Positions 1 through 5,792 of a stretch of DNA of 13,429 nt are shown here, piece after piece; the first letter of the stretch is position 1; every line of letters begins with the position of its first letter. Under the pieces are notes generated by a model that was given only the letters and a program-made list of their open reading frames with translations, was not told the DNA's origin and did no database searches. The stretch spans positions 1 through 13,429 of the forward strand of contig JAKLIT010000023.1 of the NCBI GenBank assembly GCA_022709465.1. Direction: 5' to 3'. The DNA is from Candidatus Omnitrophota bacterium. Its GTDB lineage: Bacteria > Omnitrophota > Koll11 > Pluralincolimonadales > Pluralincolimonadaceae. The translations under genes were made by a program, and so were the position numbers.

Positions 1-1010
1 ACCTGCCCGAGCTCGACATCACGATATTCCGCGACAGGGCCTCCACCCTCGGTATCACCGCACATGATATTGAATACGCGCTCATGCTTGCCTACGCAGG
101 CGGCAAAGTAACCGAATACAAAACTGACGTAGACCAGTATTATGTGGTGGTAGAACTTACGAAGAATTTCCAGAAGAGGCCGGAAGACCTCTCCCAGATA
201 TACATCAGGTCCTCTGCGACAGGCAAGCTGGTACCGCTCAGCTCGGTAGCCGAGATCAAGATCGGTGTGGGCCCGCAGAATGTGCCCCATCTGAACCAAC
301 TGAACTCCGCTACCCTTTCGTTCAACCTGACGCCGGAAACCCCTCTCGGAGACGCCACGAAGAACCTCGAGGACGCCGCAAGGAAGACATTGCCCGATAG
401 CGTTACCGGGGCATTACAGGGAGAGGCCGAACAGTTCAAGGAGTCCATTGCGAGCCTCGGCATACTTATATTTGTCGCGATATTCATCAAATACGTCATC
501 CTCGGCATCCTTTACGAGAGCTACGTCCATCCGTTCACGATACTTACTACCCTGCCGGTCGCCACGTTCGGCGGGTTCGCCACACTGTTTATTTTCCGTT
601 CGGAGCTCTCGCTCTACGCGTATGTCGGCATCTTCATGCTGCTCGGTATCGTGGCCAAGAACGGTATCATGATGGTCGATTTCGCCAATGAAAATCTCGT
701 TAAAAAAGGCATGAATAACTTCGACGCTATCTATAACGCCTGCCTCGTGAGGTTCCGCCCTATCCTAATGACGGGCCTCGCTGCCATCATGGGCGCTTTG
801 CCAATAGCGCTCGGATACGGCGCTGACGGCGCCTCGAGGAAACCGCTCGGGCTCATAGTCGTCGGCGGCCTCATATTCTCACAGGTAGTCACGCTCTTCG
901 TTACCCCGGGCATATTCCTATATATGCAGAAGTTCCAGGAGAGGTTCCTCGACAAGTTTGAGTTAACAAGATCGGATGCGGCGAGGAAGGCGATAGAAAG
1001 CAAGGAATAG
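1..1010 (+). CDS. RND efflux transporter, HAE-1 family (MdtB/MuxB-like), C-terminal part
   Basis: This is the 3' end of an inner-membrane RND pump, which uses the proton gradient to export drugs or other small molecules through a tripartite complex. The frame is open from base 3, so the gene starts upstream of the window and the ATG at 84 is internal. Visible parts are the end of a periplasmic porter domain (PLSSVAEIKIG, then QGEAEQFKESI) and the last membrane segments. The latter include the family signature GIVAKNGIMMVDFAN and the segment MGALPIALGYGADGASRKPLG running into VVGGLIFSQVVTLFVTPGIF. The SRKPLG and VVGGL wording is closer to MdtB/MuxB-type pumps than to AcrB. About 335 residues remain of a protein usually near 1,000-1,050. 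The substrate cannot be told. Membrane-fusion and outer-membrane partners are not in the window. The gene converges on the tRNA and ends before a bidirectional terminator. Confidence 0.95.
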   Translation, partial: LPELDITIFRDRASTLGITAHDIEYALMLAYAGGKVTEYKTDVDQYYVVVELTKNFQKRPEDLSQIYIRSSATGKLVPLSSVAEIKIGVGPQNVPHLNQLNSATLSFNLTPETPLGDATKNLEDAARKTLPDSVTGALQGEAEQFKESIASLGILIFVAIFIKYVILGILYESYVHPFTILTTLPVATFGGFATLFIFRSELSLYAYVGIFMLLGIVAKNGIMMVDFANENLVKKGMNNFDAIYNACLVRFRPILMTGLAAIMGALPIALGYGADGASRKPLGLIVVGGLIFSQVVTLFVTPGIFLYMQKFQERFLDKFELTRSDAARKAIESKE

Positions 1011-1020
1011 CACTGGCTCC

Positions 1021-1053
1021 TAAACGCGCAAGTTCTGTCCCTTGCTTAAACGC
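1021..1053. repeat. Small hairpin between 7-bp direct repeats
   Basis: TAAACGC occurs at 1021-1027 and again at 1047-1053. Between them GCAAG (1028-1032) can pair with CTTGC (1041-1045) around an 8-nt loop. The element sits just downstream of the RND stop codon. Its function is unknown. It could be part of a dispersed intergenic repeat or a 3'-end structure of the RND mRNA. There is no coding signal. Confidence 0.4.
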
Positions 1054-1055
1054 TC

Positions 1056-1084
1056 GTATTTTTGATGCTTCGCATAAAAAATAC
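1056..1084. other. A/T-rich stem-loop downstream of the RND gene
   Basis: GTATTTTT (1056-1063) pairs with AAAAATAC (1077-1084). A G/A mismatch separates this from an inner ATGC (1065-1068)/GCAT (1072-1075) stem closed by a TTC loop. No U-run follows the stem, so it is not a classical terminator by itself. It may protect the RND transcript 3' end, or belong to the same intergenic repeat as the hairpin just upstream. Confidence 0.4.
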
Positions 1085-1103
1085 TTCGCAAGCTGCGGGA
1101 TAT

Positions 1104-1141
1104 AAAAAACCCTCCTGCATTTAACTGCAGGAGGGTTTTTT
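1104..1141. terminator. Bidirectional rho-independent terminator
   Basis: A perfect 10-bp stem, CCCTCCTGCA (1110-1119) with TGCAGGAGGG (1126-1135), closes a 6-nt loop. It is flanked by six A residues on the left and six T residues on the right, so either strand gives a G/C-rich hairpin followed by U residues. On the - strand it begins only 4 nt after the encoded CCA end of tRNA-Gln. On the + strand it closes the RND unit. It therefore separates two convergent transcription units. Confidence 0.92.
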
Positions 1142-1145
1142 CTTA

Positions 1146-1219
1146 TGGTTGCCCCGCTTGGACTCGAACCAAGACAGCAAGATCCAGAATCTTGTGGGCT
1201 ACCATTACCCAACGGGGCA
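1146..1219 (-). tRNA. tRNA-Gln, anticodon CUG, CCA end encoded
   Basis: Read on the - strand, the 74-nt gene folds into a full cloverleaf. The acceptor stem TGCCCCG pairs with CGGGGCA. The D arm is GGGT/GCCC, closing with one wobble pair. The anticodon stem is CAAGA/TCTTG with loop TTCTGGA, which gives anticodon CTG (reads CAG, Gln). The variable loop is CTGT and the T arm is CTTGG/CCAAG with loop TTCGAGT. The discriminator A is followed by an encoded CCA. The gene has its own promoter (1241-1269) and a terminator 4 nt after its 3' end, so it is an independent unit rather than the tail of the neighbouring operon. The window does not show whether it is charged directly by GlnRS, or by GluRS followed by amidation. 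Confidence 0.97.
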
Positions 1220-1240
1220 GAAAATTACAGACAGACGGTA

Positions 1241-1269
1241 ATTATACTTGAGGCGCCTTCAAATGTAAA
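1241..1269 (-). promoter_or_regulatory. Sigma-70-type promoter for tRNA-Gln
   Basis: On the - strand, TTTACA (1264-1269, 5 of 6 consensus) and a perfect TATAAT (1241-1246) are separated by exactly 17 nt. The expected start of transcription lies about 7 nt past the -10 box, leaving a short leader of roughly 15 nt before the mature tRNA 5' end at 1219. The spacer contains a near-palindrome, TTGA-A-GGCGCC-TCAA, that could be an operator or chance. Confidence 0.85.
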
Positions 1270-1296
1270 GGGGTTTGCTCCCGGAAAAAACCCTTT
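1267..1296 (-). terminator. Imperfect hairpin at the end of the lipoprotein gene, possible weak terminator
   Basis: On the - strand, AAAGGGTTT (1288-1296) can pair with AAACCCCTTT (1267-1276) with one bulged C, around an 11-nt loop. The stem includes bases of the lipoprotein TAA stop codon. Only a short T-run follows, inside the -35 region of the tRNA promoter. It may end the long leftward operon weakly; read-through into the tRNA gene is possible. Confidence 0.35.
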
Positions 1297-1882
1297 ATTT
1301 CTTGGGCAGGAACTTTATGCTCTTAAGCACACGGTCAAACACTTTATCAAGGCTCGCATAAATATCTTCCTGGCAAAACATCTTGATAAAATAAAATCTA
1401 TCGCCCTTTTCGAGGATCACCGCGCGCTCCTTTACCCCTATAAATTTACCCTCAACAGGAAGGGGCATATCCGGGAGCATATAATAATATGCCGTGTCGA
1501 TAGCGTTTTCGCCGGTGACCTTCGTCTCTTTCTTCGCCATCAGGCGGAAATCTTTCATCTTCCCGAACTTAGCGAGTTGGTCTTCGGCGGCGGCGGAAAG
1601 CCTTCTTATAGTCTCAGGCATATCGGACTTTTTCACCGCAGAGACCGATATGATACTAAAGAGCTTGCGCCCCGCAGTATCCTTGGGCTCAATGAAGATG
1701 ACTTTGTAGTACTTCTCCCTGCTTCCCCTGTCCTCGGAATGGCTCCACCCTTTCGGATAGAGCATCGAGACGCCGATCTCCGGGTCCTTGGTCTCATACC
1801 TTTCAAGCTTTATTCCCTGGGAACATCCGAAAATACTCATCATGAGGACCGCTCCAGTTAACAGTGCAATATTCCTCGTCAT
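1295..1882 (-). CDS. Putative lipoprotein with a PsbP-like domain
   Basis: The 195-residue protein starts with a short basic N-terminus and a hydrophobic stretch ending in SIFGC. Cys20 is the likely lipidation site after signal peptidase II cleavage, although Phe at -2 is not the commonest residue. The mature part resembles the PsbP/Mog1-type fold often seen in small secreted bacterial proteins: an opening EIGVSMLYPKGW, alternating strands, then a helix around DQLAKFGKMKDF and a C-terminal SLDKVFDRVLKSIKF. This fold assignment comes from sequence texture only, and no catalytic motif is visible. The start is supported by AGGA 7 nt before the ATG. It lies 29 nt after the prepilin-like gene and is the last protein gene before the tRNA unit. 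A role in the envelope is inferred; the specific function is unknown. Confidence 0.8.
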   Translation of the reverse strand: MTRNIALLTGAVLMMSIFGCSQGIKLERYETKDPEIGVSMLYPKGWSHSEDRGSREKYYKVIFIEPKDTAGRKLFSIISVSAVKKSDMPETIRRLSAAAEDQLAKFGKMKDFRLMAKKETKVTGENAIDTAYYYMLPDMPLPVEGKFIGVKERAVILEKGDRFYFIKMFCQEDIYASLDKVFDRVLKSIKFLPKK

Positions 1883-1911
1883 TTTATCGTCCTTTTCCGT
1901 TCTGTCCGAAC

Positions 1912-3117
1912 CTAATAATCAGGGAGATCTGAATATGCCGGCATTGCCTTCAGTATGGTCTTAAAATTATCCTCTCCCGTTGCAAATGCCGCCGAATAAG
2001 CGTCCAGATTCCCGTTACTCGAATCCTTCACCACATCCCATAGTTCGACCATCGCATGATTAGCATTATACTCTTGGTCGATGGAATTGCCGGGATACTG
2101 GGTAATATGTATATCGTCGTCCGTTATCGGACGCAGCTCGCCCGTAACTGGGTCGACTATCATTGGATGTGCCGCCTTAGTGGCGTCTATCCATTCCTGC
2201 GGGTTATAGTCGTAATCGGCATGCGTCGCTTCGTGGGCAATGATCGCCGCAAGCGCGGCTTCGGTATAGGTTGCTGTCGCATTCTGGTTCACAAAAATCG
2301 TATTGCCCGTTACAAATACCTGATTGCCGTTGCTGTCATACTCAATATGATCGTCTATGCCCCACCAAAACGCTATGTAGCTCTCTGGGGCGCCGTAATC
2401 CGCGTTGTCCACATATACCAAGCGGATATCGTTATCATTTATAAGGTCGAGGCGGTCTGCTGCCAGAGGCGCCTGGTTCAAGTAATCCAGCACGGAAGAC
2501 GGTAAAGCTGTCTGCGTCGGATGCCTGACGCTGTCGTCATCACCGCCTCCGGTCGGGTTGCTGTCGCCGCTATCCCCGCTGTCACCTCCGGGGCTACCGC
2601 CGCCCGGACTGCCGCTGCTGGGGCCTCCGCTTCCGGGGCTGCTGCTTCCGGGGGGAGCGCTGTCGCCTGTATCGGGCCCTCCGATGTCATCCCCTCCAAG
2701 GTCTTCAGGGGACTGGTTCACGCTGTCGGGGGATATGGGGCCTGTATTATTCCTCGCGACGACTATATCATCGCCGGCCAGGTCCCCTGACTCTATGTCA
2801 TCGCGTATCCTCTCGGCGAGCACGATGAAATTATCGTTCGTTACGCCGACTACCTTATAGTTAAACCACCTCGGCTCGATATCCATGCCAAGGCGTTCGT
2901 TCACTTCCTGGGTATTGGCCGCGGCGATATACTCACCCGTCTCGAGCTTGGCTATCTCCTCGGTCTTCGCGATATTAGCGACGGTCGCCACCGCTTCAAC
3001 ATACTTCGACTTATTTATAGCGTTCTTGTAGAACGCAAAAATAAGCCCGAAGAAGACGGCTATGACCGTGATCGCGAGCAGTATTTCTATAAGAGTGAAC
3101 GCTCTTCTCTTTATCAT
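1912..3117 (-). CDS. Prepilin-like protein fused to a HExxH metallopeptidase-type domain
   Basis: The 401-residue protein begins MIKRRAFTLIEILL, a type IV prepilin/type II pseudopilin signal. Cleavage is expected between Ala6 and Phe7, with Glu at mature position 5, followed by a hydrophobic helix to about residue 30. Residues 31-120 look like a small pilin body containing EYIAAANTQ and FNYKVVGV. Residues 141-195 are a Gly/Ser/Pro/Asp linker. The C-terminal domain (about 200-401) contains HEATH at 295-299, a classical HExxH zinc site, with Glu349 in QEYNANHAMVELW as a plausible third ligand. A pseudopilin-bearing secreted or surface zinc peptidase is inferred; activity is unproven, and the domain could be a degenerate or structural version. 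The TAG stop is at 1912-1914. No clear Shine-Dalgarno sequence precedes the ATG, which sits directly after a promoter candidate. Confidence 0.85.
   Translation of the reverse strand: MIKRRAFTLIEILLAITVIAVFFGLIFAFYKNAINKSKYVEAVATVANIAKTEEIAKLETGEYIAAANTQEVNERLGMDIEPRWFNYKVVGVTNDNFIVLAERIRDDIESGDLAGDDIVVARNNTGPISPDSVNQSPEDLGGDDIGGPDTGDSAPPGSSSPGSGGPSSGSPGGGSPGGDSGDSGDSNPTGGGDDDSVRHPTQTALPSSVLDYLNQAPLAADRLDLINDNDIRLVYVDNADYGAPESYIAFWWGIDDHIEYDSNGNQVFVTGNTIFVNQNATATYTEAALAAIIAHEATHADYDYNPQEWIDATKAAHPMIVDPVTGELRPITDDDIHITQYPGNSIDQEYNANHAMVELWDVVKDSSNGNLDAYSAAFATGEDNFKTILKAMPAYSDLPDY
2533..2697 (-). repeat. Low-complexity Gly/Ser/Pro/Asp linker coding region
   Basis: Codons 141-195 of the prepilin-like gene encode irregular repeats of the kind GSGG, SPGG and GDSGDS, and the DNA is locally richer in G/C than its surroundings. 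It separates the pilin-like N-terminal part from the HExxH domain. Such stretches are prone to length variation by slippage. It contains no evenly spaced identical repeats, so it is not a CRISPR array. Confidence 0.7.
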
Positions 3118-3123
3118 ATTATA

Positions 3124-3151
3124 ATTTTACCATAACGGGCCGATATTTCAA
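3124..3151 (-). promoter_or_regulatory. Candidate promoter just upstream of the prepilin-like gene
   Basis: On the - strand, TTGAAA (3146-3151) and TAAAAT (3124-3129) are 16 nt apart, inside the 38-nt gap after the TPR gene. Transcription starting about 7 nt past the -10 box would begin at or next to the ATG at 3117, giving a leaderless or nearly leaderless mRNA. This agrees with the absence of a clear ribosome binding site. The region is A/T-rich, so a chance match is possible. Confidence 0.45.
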
Positions 3152-3155
3152 CCTG

Positions 3156-3941
3156 TTAATTGCCCGGCTGCAGGGCATCCAGGGCCGCCTTGGCGTCCGG
3201 ATTCATCGGGTCTACAGCCAGGATCTTCTTCCAGCAGGCCTTCGCCTCCGCCTTGTCGCCCCTGCTCGAATGCGCGACGCCGAGGTTATATAGCGCCTCC
3301 GTGTTATCCGGCTCCTTCTCCACTACCTTATTGTATTCGCTTATTGCCCCCGGGTAATCCTTCTTCATCAGGAGCAGCCCGGCCAGGTTAAAATGCGCTT
3401 CGGTCATTCCGGGATCTTTTTCGAGAGCTTTATTGAACATCTCGATCGCCTTTTCGTTCTCCTTGTCTGTCGCATATATAGCCCCGAGGTTGTTCAATAT
3501 CTTCGCGTCTATCGTCCCCTTCTCGAGAACGTAATTGTAATCCTCTTTCGTCCTCGAGAGGTTGCCCGCCTTATGGTTCAACACGGCCCGCAGGTAATGT
3601 ATCTCGGAACTCTTCGAGAACGTCTGGAGCAGCGTATCGCAGAACGCCGCCGCTTCGGCATATTTGCCTTCCTTGACGTTGTCCTTTATCGCGTTACAGA
3701 GCCCCTCATAATCGTATTTCGAAATGGAGCCGTCATCGTTAAGTATCCTGTCGATGCGGTCCCTTTTTACTTGCGCCTCGCCGTCGGTGCGGGCGAGCAC
3801 GAGGGTGTCCTTGTTGCGGGAGACCACCCTTTCGTCCACGGCCCTTCCGTCGGTATAATATATCTTCTCCGCGGCGCAGTCGGCGACGGGGAGCAACAAA
3901 TACGCGAATAATACGGCGACAGCCAACGAATGTTTTTTCAT
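3156..3941 (-). CDS. Exported tetratricopeptide-repeat protein
   Basis: The 261-residue protein has an N-terminal signal peptide (KKH, then a hydrophobic run to about residue 20). Cys22 is preceded by Asp, so a lipobox is not supported and signal peptidase I cleavage is more likely. Residues 25-67 form a small beta-rich module (IYYTDGRAVDERVV, then DTLVLARTDGEAQVKRDRI) of the type that recurs in secreted TPR proteins. From about residue 80 to 255 there are about five TPR units. Typical cores are NNLGAIYATDKENEKAIEMF, FNLAGLLLMKKDYPGAISEY and LYNLGVAHSSRGDKAEAKA. TPRs bind protein partners; the partner is unknown. The start overlaps the gltX stop by 4 nt (ATGA), so translation is probably coupled to gltX. 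Confidence 0.88.
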   Translation of the reverse strand: MKKHSLAVAVLFAYLLLPVADCAAEKIYYTDGRAVDERVVSRNKDTLVLARTDGEAQVKRDRIDRILNDDGSISKYDYEGLCNAIKDNVKEGKYAEAAAFCDTLLQTFSKSSEIHYLRAVLNHKAGNLSRTKEDYNYVLEKGTIDAKILNNLGAIYATDKENEKAIEMFNKALEKDPGMTEAHFNLAGLLLMKKDYPGAISEYNKVVEKEPDNTEALYNLGVAHSSRGDKAEAKACWKKILAVDPMNPDAKAALDALQPGN

Positions 3942-5248
3942 GGTTTTGCCTTCTCCGCAGCGGATTTCAGCCTCATCATGGACCTCTCTCTGCCCACCAG
4001 CGCTACCGTATCGAACAGGCTCGCGCCCACCTTACGCCCCGTTATCGCCACCCTTATCGGGTGTATCAGGTCCGCCGCTTTAAGCCCGGACTCCGCCGCC
4101 AATTTCCTGACGCAATCTTCGAGGGCAGGGGCGCTGAAGTCGCTTAGTTTAGAGAACCTGTCTATGACGTCTTCAAGTTTCTTCTTCGCGCCTTCTTTGC
4201 CGAGTACGGAGGAGACAGCCTCCTCATCGCACTCCAGGCCTTCCGAGAAGAACGGCGCTACCGAATCCAAGAGCTCGCGGACCGTCTTCGCGCGCGGGTG
4301 GAAAAGCTTCACGGCCTCGGCGAGCCGCGCGCCGTCAAAACCGTCCTTCAGGACGCCCTTCGCCTTCAGCTCCGGCACTATCGCGGCGGCCAGTTCCTCG
4401 GGTTTCCGCGCCCTTATATATTCGCCGTTCATCCACGTCAATTTGTTTATATCGAAGACCGCGCCGGTCTTGCCGACTTTTTCGAGCGTGAACTCCTTTA
4501 TTATCTCCTCTATCGGCAGGACCTCCCTGTCTCCCGACGGGGCCCAACCGAGGAGCGATATGTAATTGACGAGCGCGTCCGGCAGGAAACCCATCTGCCT
4601 GTATTCGGATATCGAAGTCGCGCCGTGGCGTTTCGACATGCGCGAACGGTCGGTCCCGAGGATCATCGGGATATGCGCGAATTTCGGCGGTTCTATCCCG
4701 AGCGCCCTGTAGACGGCAAGCTGCTTCGGGGTATTCGATATGTGGTCGTCGCCCCTTATCACGTGCGTTATCTTCATGTCATCATCGTCTATCACGCACG
4801 CGAAGTTGTATGTCGGGAACCCGTCGGATTTCATCAGCACGAGGTCTTTCTGGAGGTTCATGTCGAATGTCACCTTTCCGTGCACGATGTCTTCCATTAC
4901 GATGATATCCTTAGGCATCGTCAGGATTATCGCCTTCTCCCCTCCGAGCGCGCCTTCGGCCTCGTACGCCTTCCCGTCCTTAAGCAGCTTCTGCGCGTAG
5001 CCGCGGTAGGCGTCGAGCCTCTTGGTCTGGTAATACGGCCCTTCGTCCCAGTCCATCCCGAGCCATTTCATCGAGCTGATTATCTCCTGAAGGAACTCGT
5101 CCTTCGAACGCTCCCTGTCGGTGTCCTCGACCCGGAATACGAAGGTCCCCTTCTCGTGCCTCGCGAAAAGCCAGTTGAAGAGGGCCGTCCGCGCGCTTCC
5201 TATATGAAGAAACCCCGTCGGGGACGGGGCAAACCTTACTTTTACCAT
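3938..5248 (-). CDS. gltX: Glutamate--tRNA ligase (GluRS), unusually short
   Basis: This class I aminoacyl-tRNA synthetase attaches glutamate to tRNA-Glu, and possibly also to tRNA-Gln in organisms without GlnRS, in the cytoplasm. The Rossmann fold opens with FAPSPTGFLHIGSAR (HIGH-type motif, residues 15-18). The catalytic domain continues with SDGFPTYNFACVIDD and HVIRGDDHISNTPKQ, and MSKRH at 204-208 is the KMSKS loop. The C-terminal anticodon-binding helical domain ends with IHPIRVAITGRKVGASLFD, as usual. Length is 436 residues against about 465-490 in common homologues. The difference lies around residues 94-105, where the family normally carries a Cys-containing insertion with a YxGRCR-like segment; here KAYEAEGALGGEKAIILTMP bridges directly. 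GAGG lies 7 nt before the ATG. The gene is 1 nt after korC. Confidence 0.96.
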   Translation of the reverse strand: MVKVRFAPSPTGFLHIGSARTALFNWLFARHEKGTFVFRVEDTDRERSKDEFLQEIISSMKWLGMDWDEGPYYQTKRLDAYRGYAQKLLKDGKAYEAEGALGGEKAIILTMPKDIIVMEDIVHGKVTFDMNLQKDLVLMKSDGFPTYNFACVIDDDDMKITHVIRGDDHISNTPKQLAVYRALGIEPPKFAHIPMILGTDRSRMSKRHGATSISEYRQMGFLPDALVNYISLLGWAPSGDREVLPIEEIIKEFTLEKVGKTGAVFDINKLTWMNGEYIRARKPEELAAAIVPELKAKGVLKDGFDGARLAEAVKLFHPRAKTVRELLDSVAPFFSEGLECDEEAVSSVLGKEGAKKKLEDVIDRFSKLSDFSAPALEDCVRKLAAESGLKAADLIHPIRVAITGRKVGASLFDTVALVGRERSMMRLKSAAEKAKP

Positions 5249-5249
5249 C

Positions 5250-5792
5250 TTATTGCCTCGCCACGAGCCTGGCGCCTTCCTTAAGCGCCTGCTCGTTCAT
5301 CGGTATAAGGTCCTGTTTGTCCGGAGGTATGACCTCCTTCAACGCGTCGACAAGGGCCCTCATAGAAACTATCTTAAGTTTAGCGTTCAATGCTCCGAGG
5401 GCTATCATATTGGCGACCCGCGTATTTCCCATCTCGGTCGCCATCTTCGTTACAGGTATCCTCATCACGTCTATATCGCCCCTTGCCGGTTGCCTGTCTA
5501 TCAGCGTCTCGTTCATTATCAATGTCCCTGACGGGGTCAGCGACTCCTCGTACCTGTCCATTGAAGGCCTGTTCATCACGACGCAGGCGGTCGGGCTAGT
5601 GATTACGGGCGAGGGGACCATCTCATCCGATATGACGACCATCGAATGGGCCGTCCCGCCGCGCACTTCGGCGCCGTATGACGGCATCCATGTGACCTTG
5701 AGGCCCTCCTTCATCGCGGCCCAGGCCAGCACCTTGCCCATCACCATTATCCCCTGTCCTCCGAAACCGGCGAAGATTATCTCTTCTTTCAT
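5250..5792 (-). CDS. korC: 2-oxoacid:ferredoxin oxidoreductase, gamma subunit (KorC/VorC-type)
   Basis: This is the gamma subunit of a CoA-dependent 2-oxoacid:ferredoxin oxidoreductase, which in this family helps form the CoA-binding side of the complex. The 180-residue protein has the family hallmarks: an N-terminal GFGGQGI (residues 9-15), a Rossmann-like opening, then SYGAEVRGGTAHSMVVIS (38-55) and NMIALGALNA around residue 130. Length is typical. It abuts korB with no gap (TAA directly followed by ATG) and has AGGA 8 nt ahead of its start, inside the end of korB. The four-gene order korD-A-B-C points to the four-subunit Kor/Vor group rather than the fused pyruvate enzyme. The substrate (2-oxoglutarate, branched-chain 2-oxoacids or pyruvate) cannot be fixed from sequence alone. 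Confidence 0.92.
   Translation of the reverse strand: MKEEIIFAGFGGQGIMVMGKVLAWAAMKEGLKVTWMPSYGAEVRGGTAHSMVVISDEMVPSPVITSPTACVVMNRPSMDRYEESLTPSGTLIMNETLIDRQPARGDIDVMRIPVTKMATEMGNTRVANMIALGALNAKLKIVSMRALVDALKEVIPPDKQDLIPMNEQALKEGARLVARQ

Noticed and set aside
1146..1219. tRNA-Gln as the attachment site of an integrated element
   Set aside because: No integrase gene, no second copy of the tRNA 3' end and no change in base composition are visible on either side.
1145..1861. A 238-codon open frame on the + strand crossing the tRNA
   Set aside because: It reads through tRNA-Gln and the antisense of the lipoprotein gene, which has a signal sequence and ribosome binding site on the - strand.
2533..2697. 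Possible CRISPR or tandem repeat array
   Set aside because: The repeats are short, irregular and in frame with a protein linker; there are no constant repeats with unique spacers.
2478..2860. Several low-complexity open frames opposite or beside the linker region
   Set aside because: They follow from the repetitive G/C-rich codons of the Gly/Ser/Pro/Asp linker; no independent start signals.
3118..3123. TATAAT directly before the prepilin-like ATG as the -10 box
   Set aside because: No -35-like sequence occurs at 16-18 nt, and transcription would start inside the coding region; TAAAAT at 3124-3129 fits better.
3870..3880. Lipobox in the TPR protein (Cys22)
   Set aside because: The residue before Cys is Asp, not Gly, Ala or Ser, so lipidation is unlikely; an ordinary signal peptide fits better.
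4298..5284. A 328-codon open frame on the + strand
   Set aside because: It is antisense to gltX, rich in Arg, His and Val with no family motif; a shadow of a real gene.
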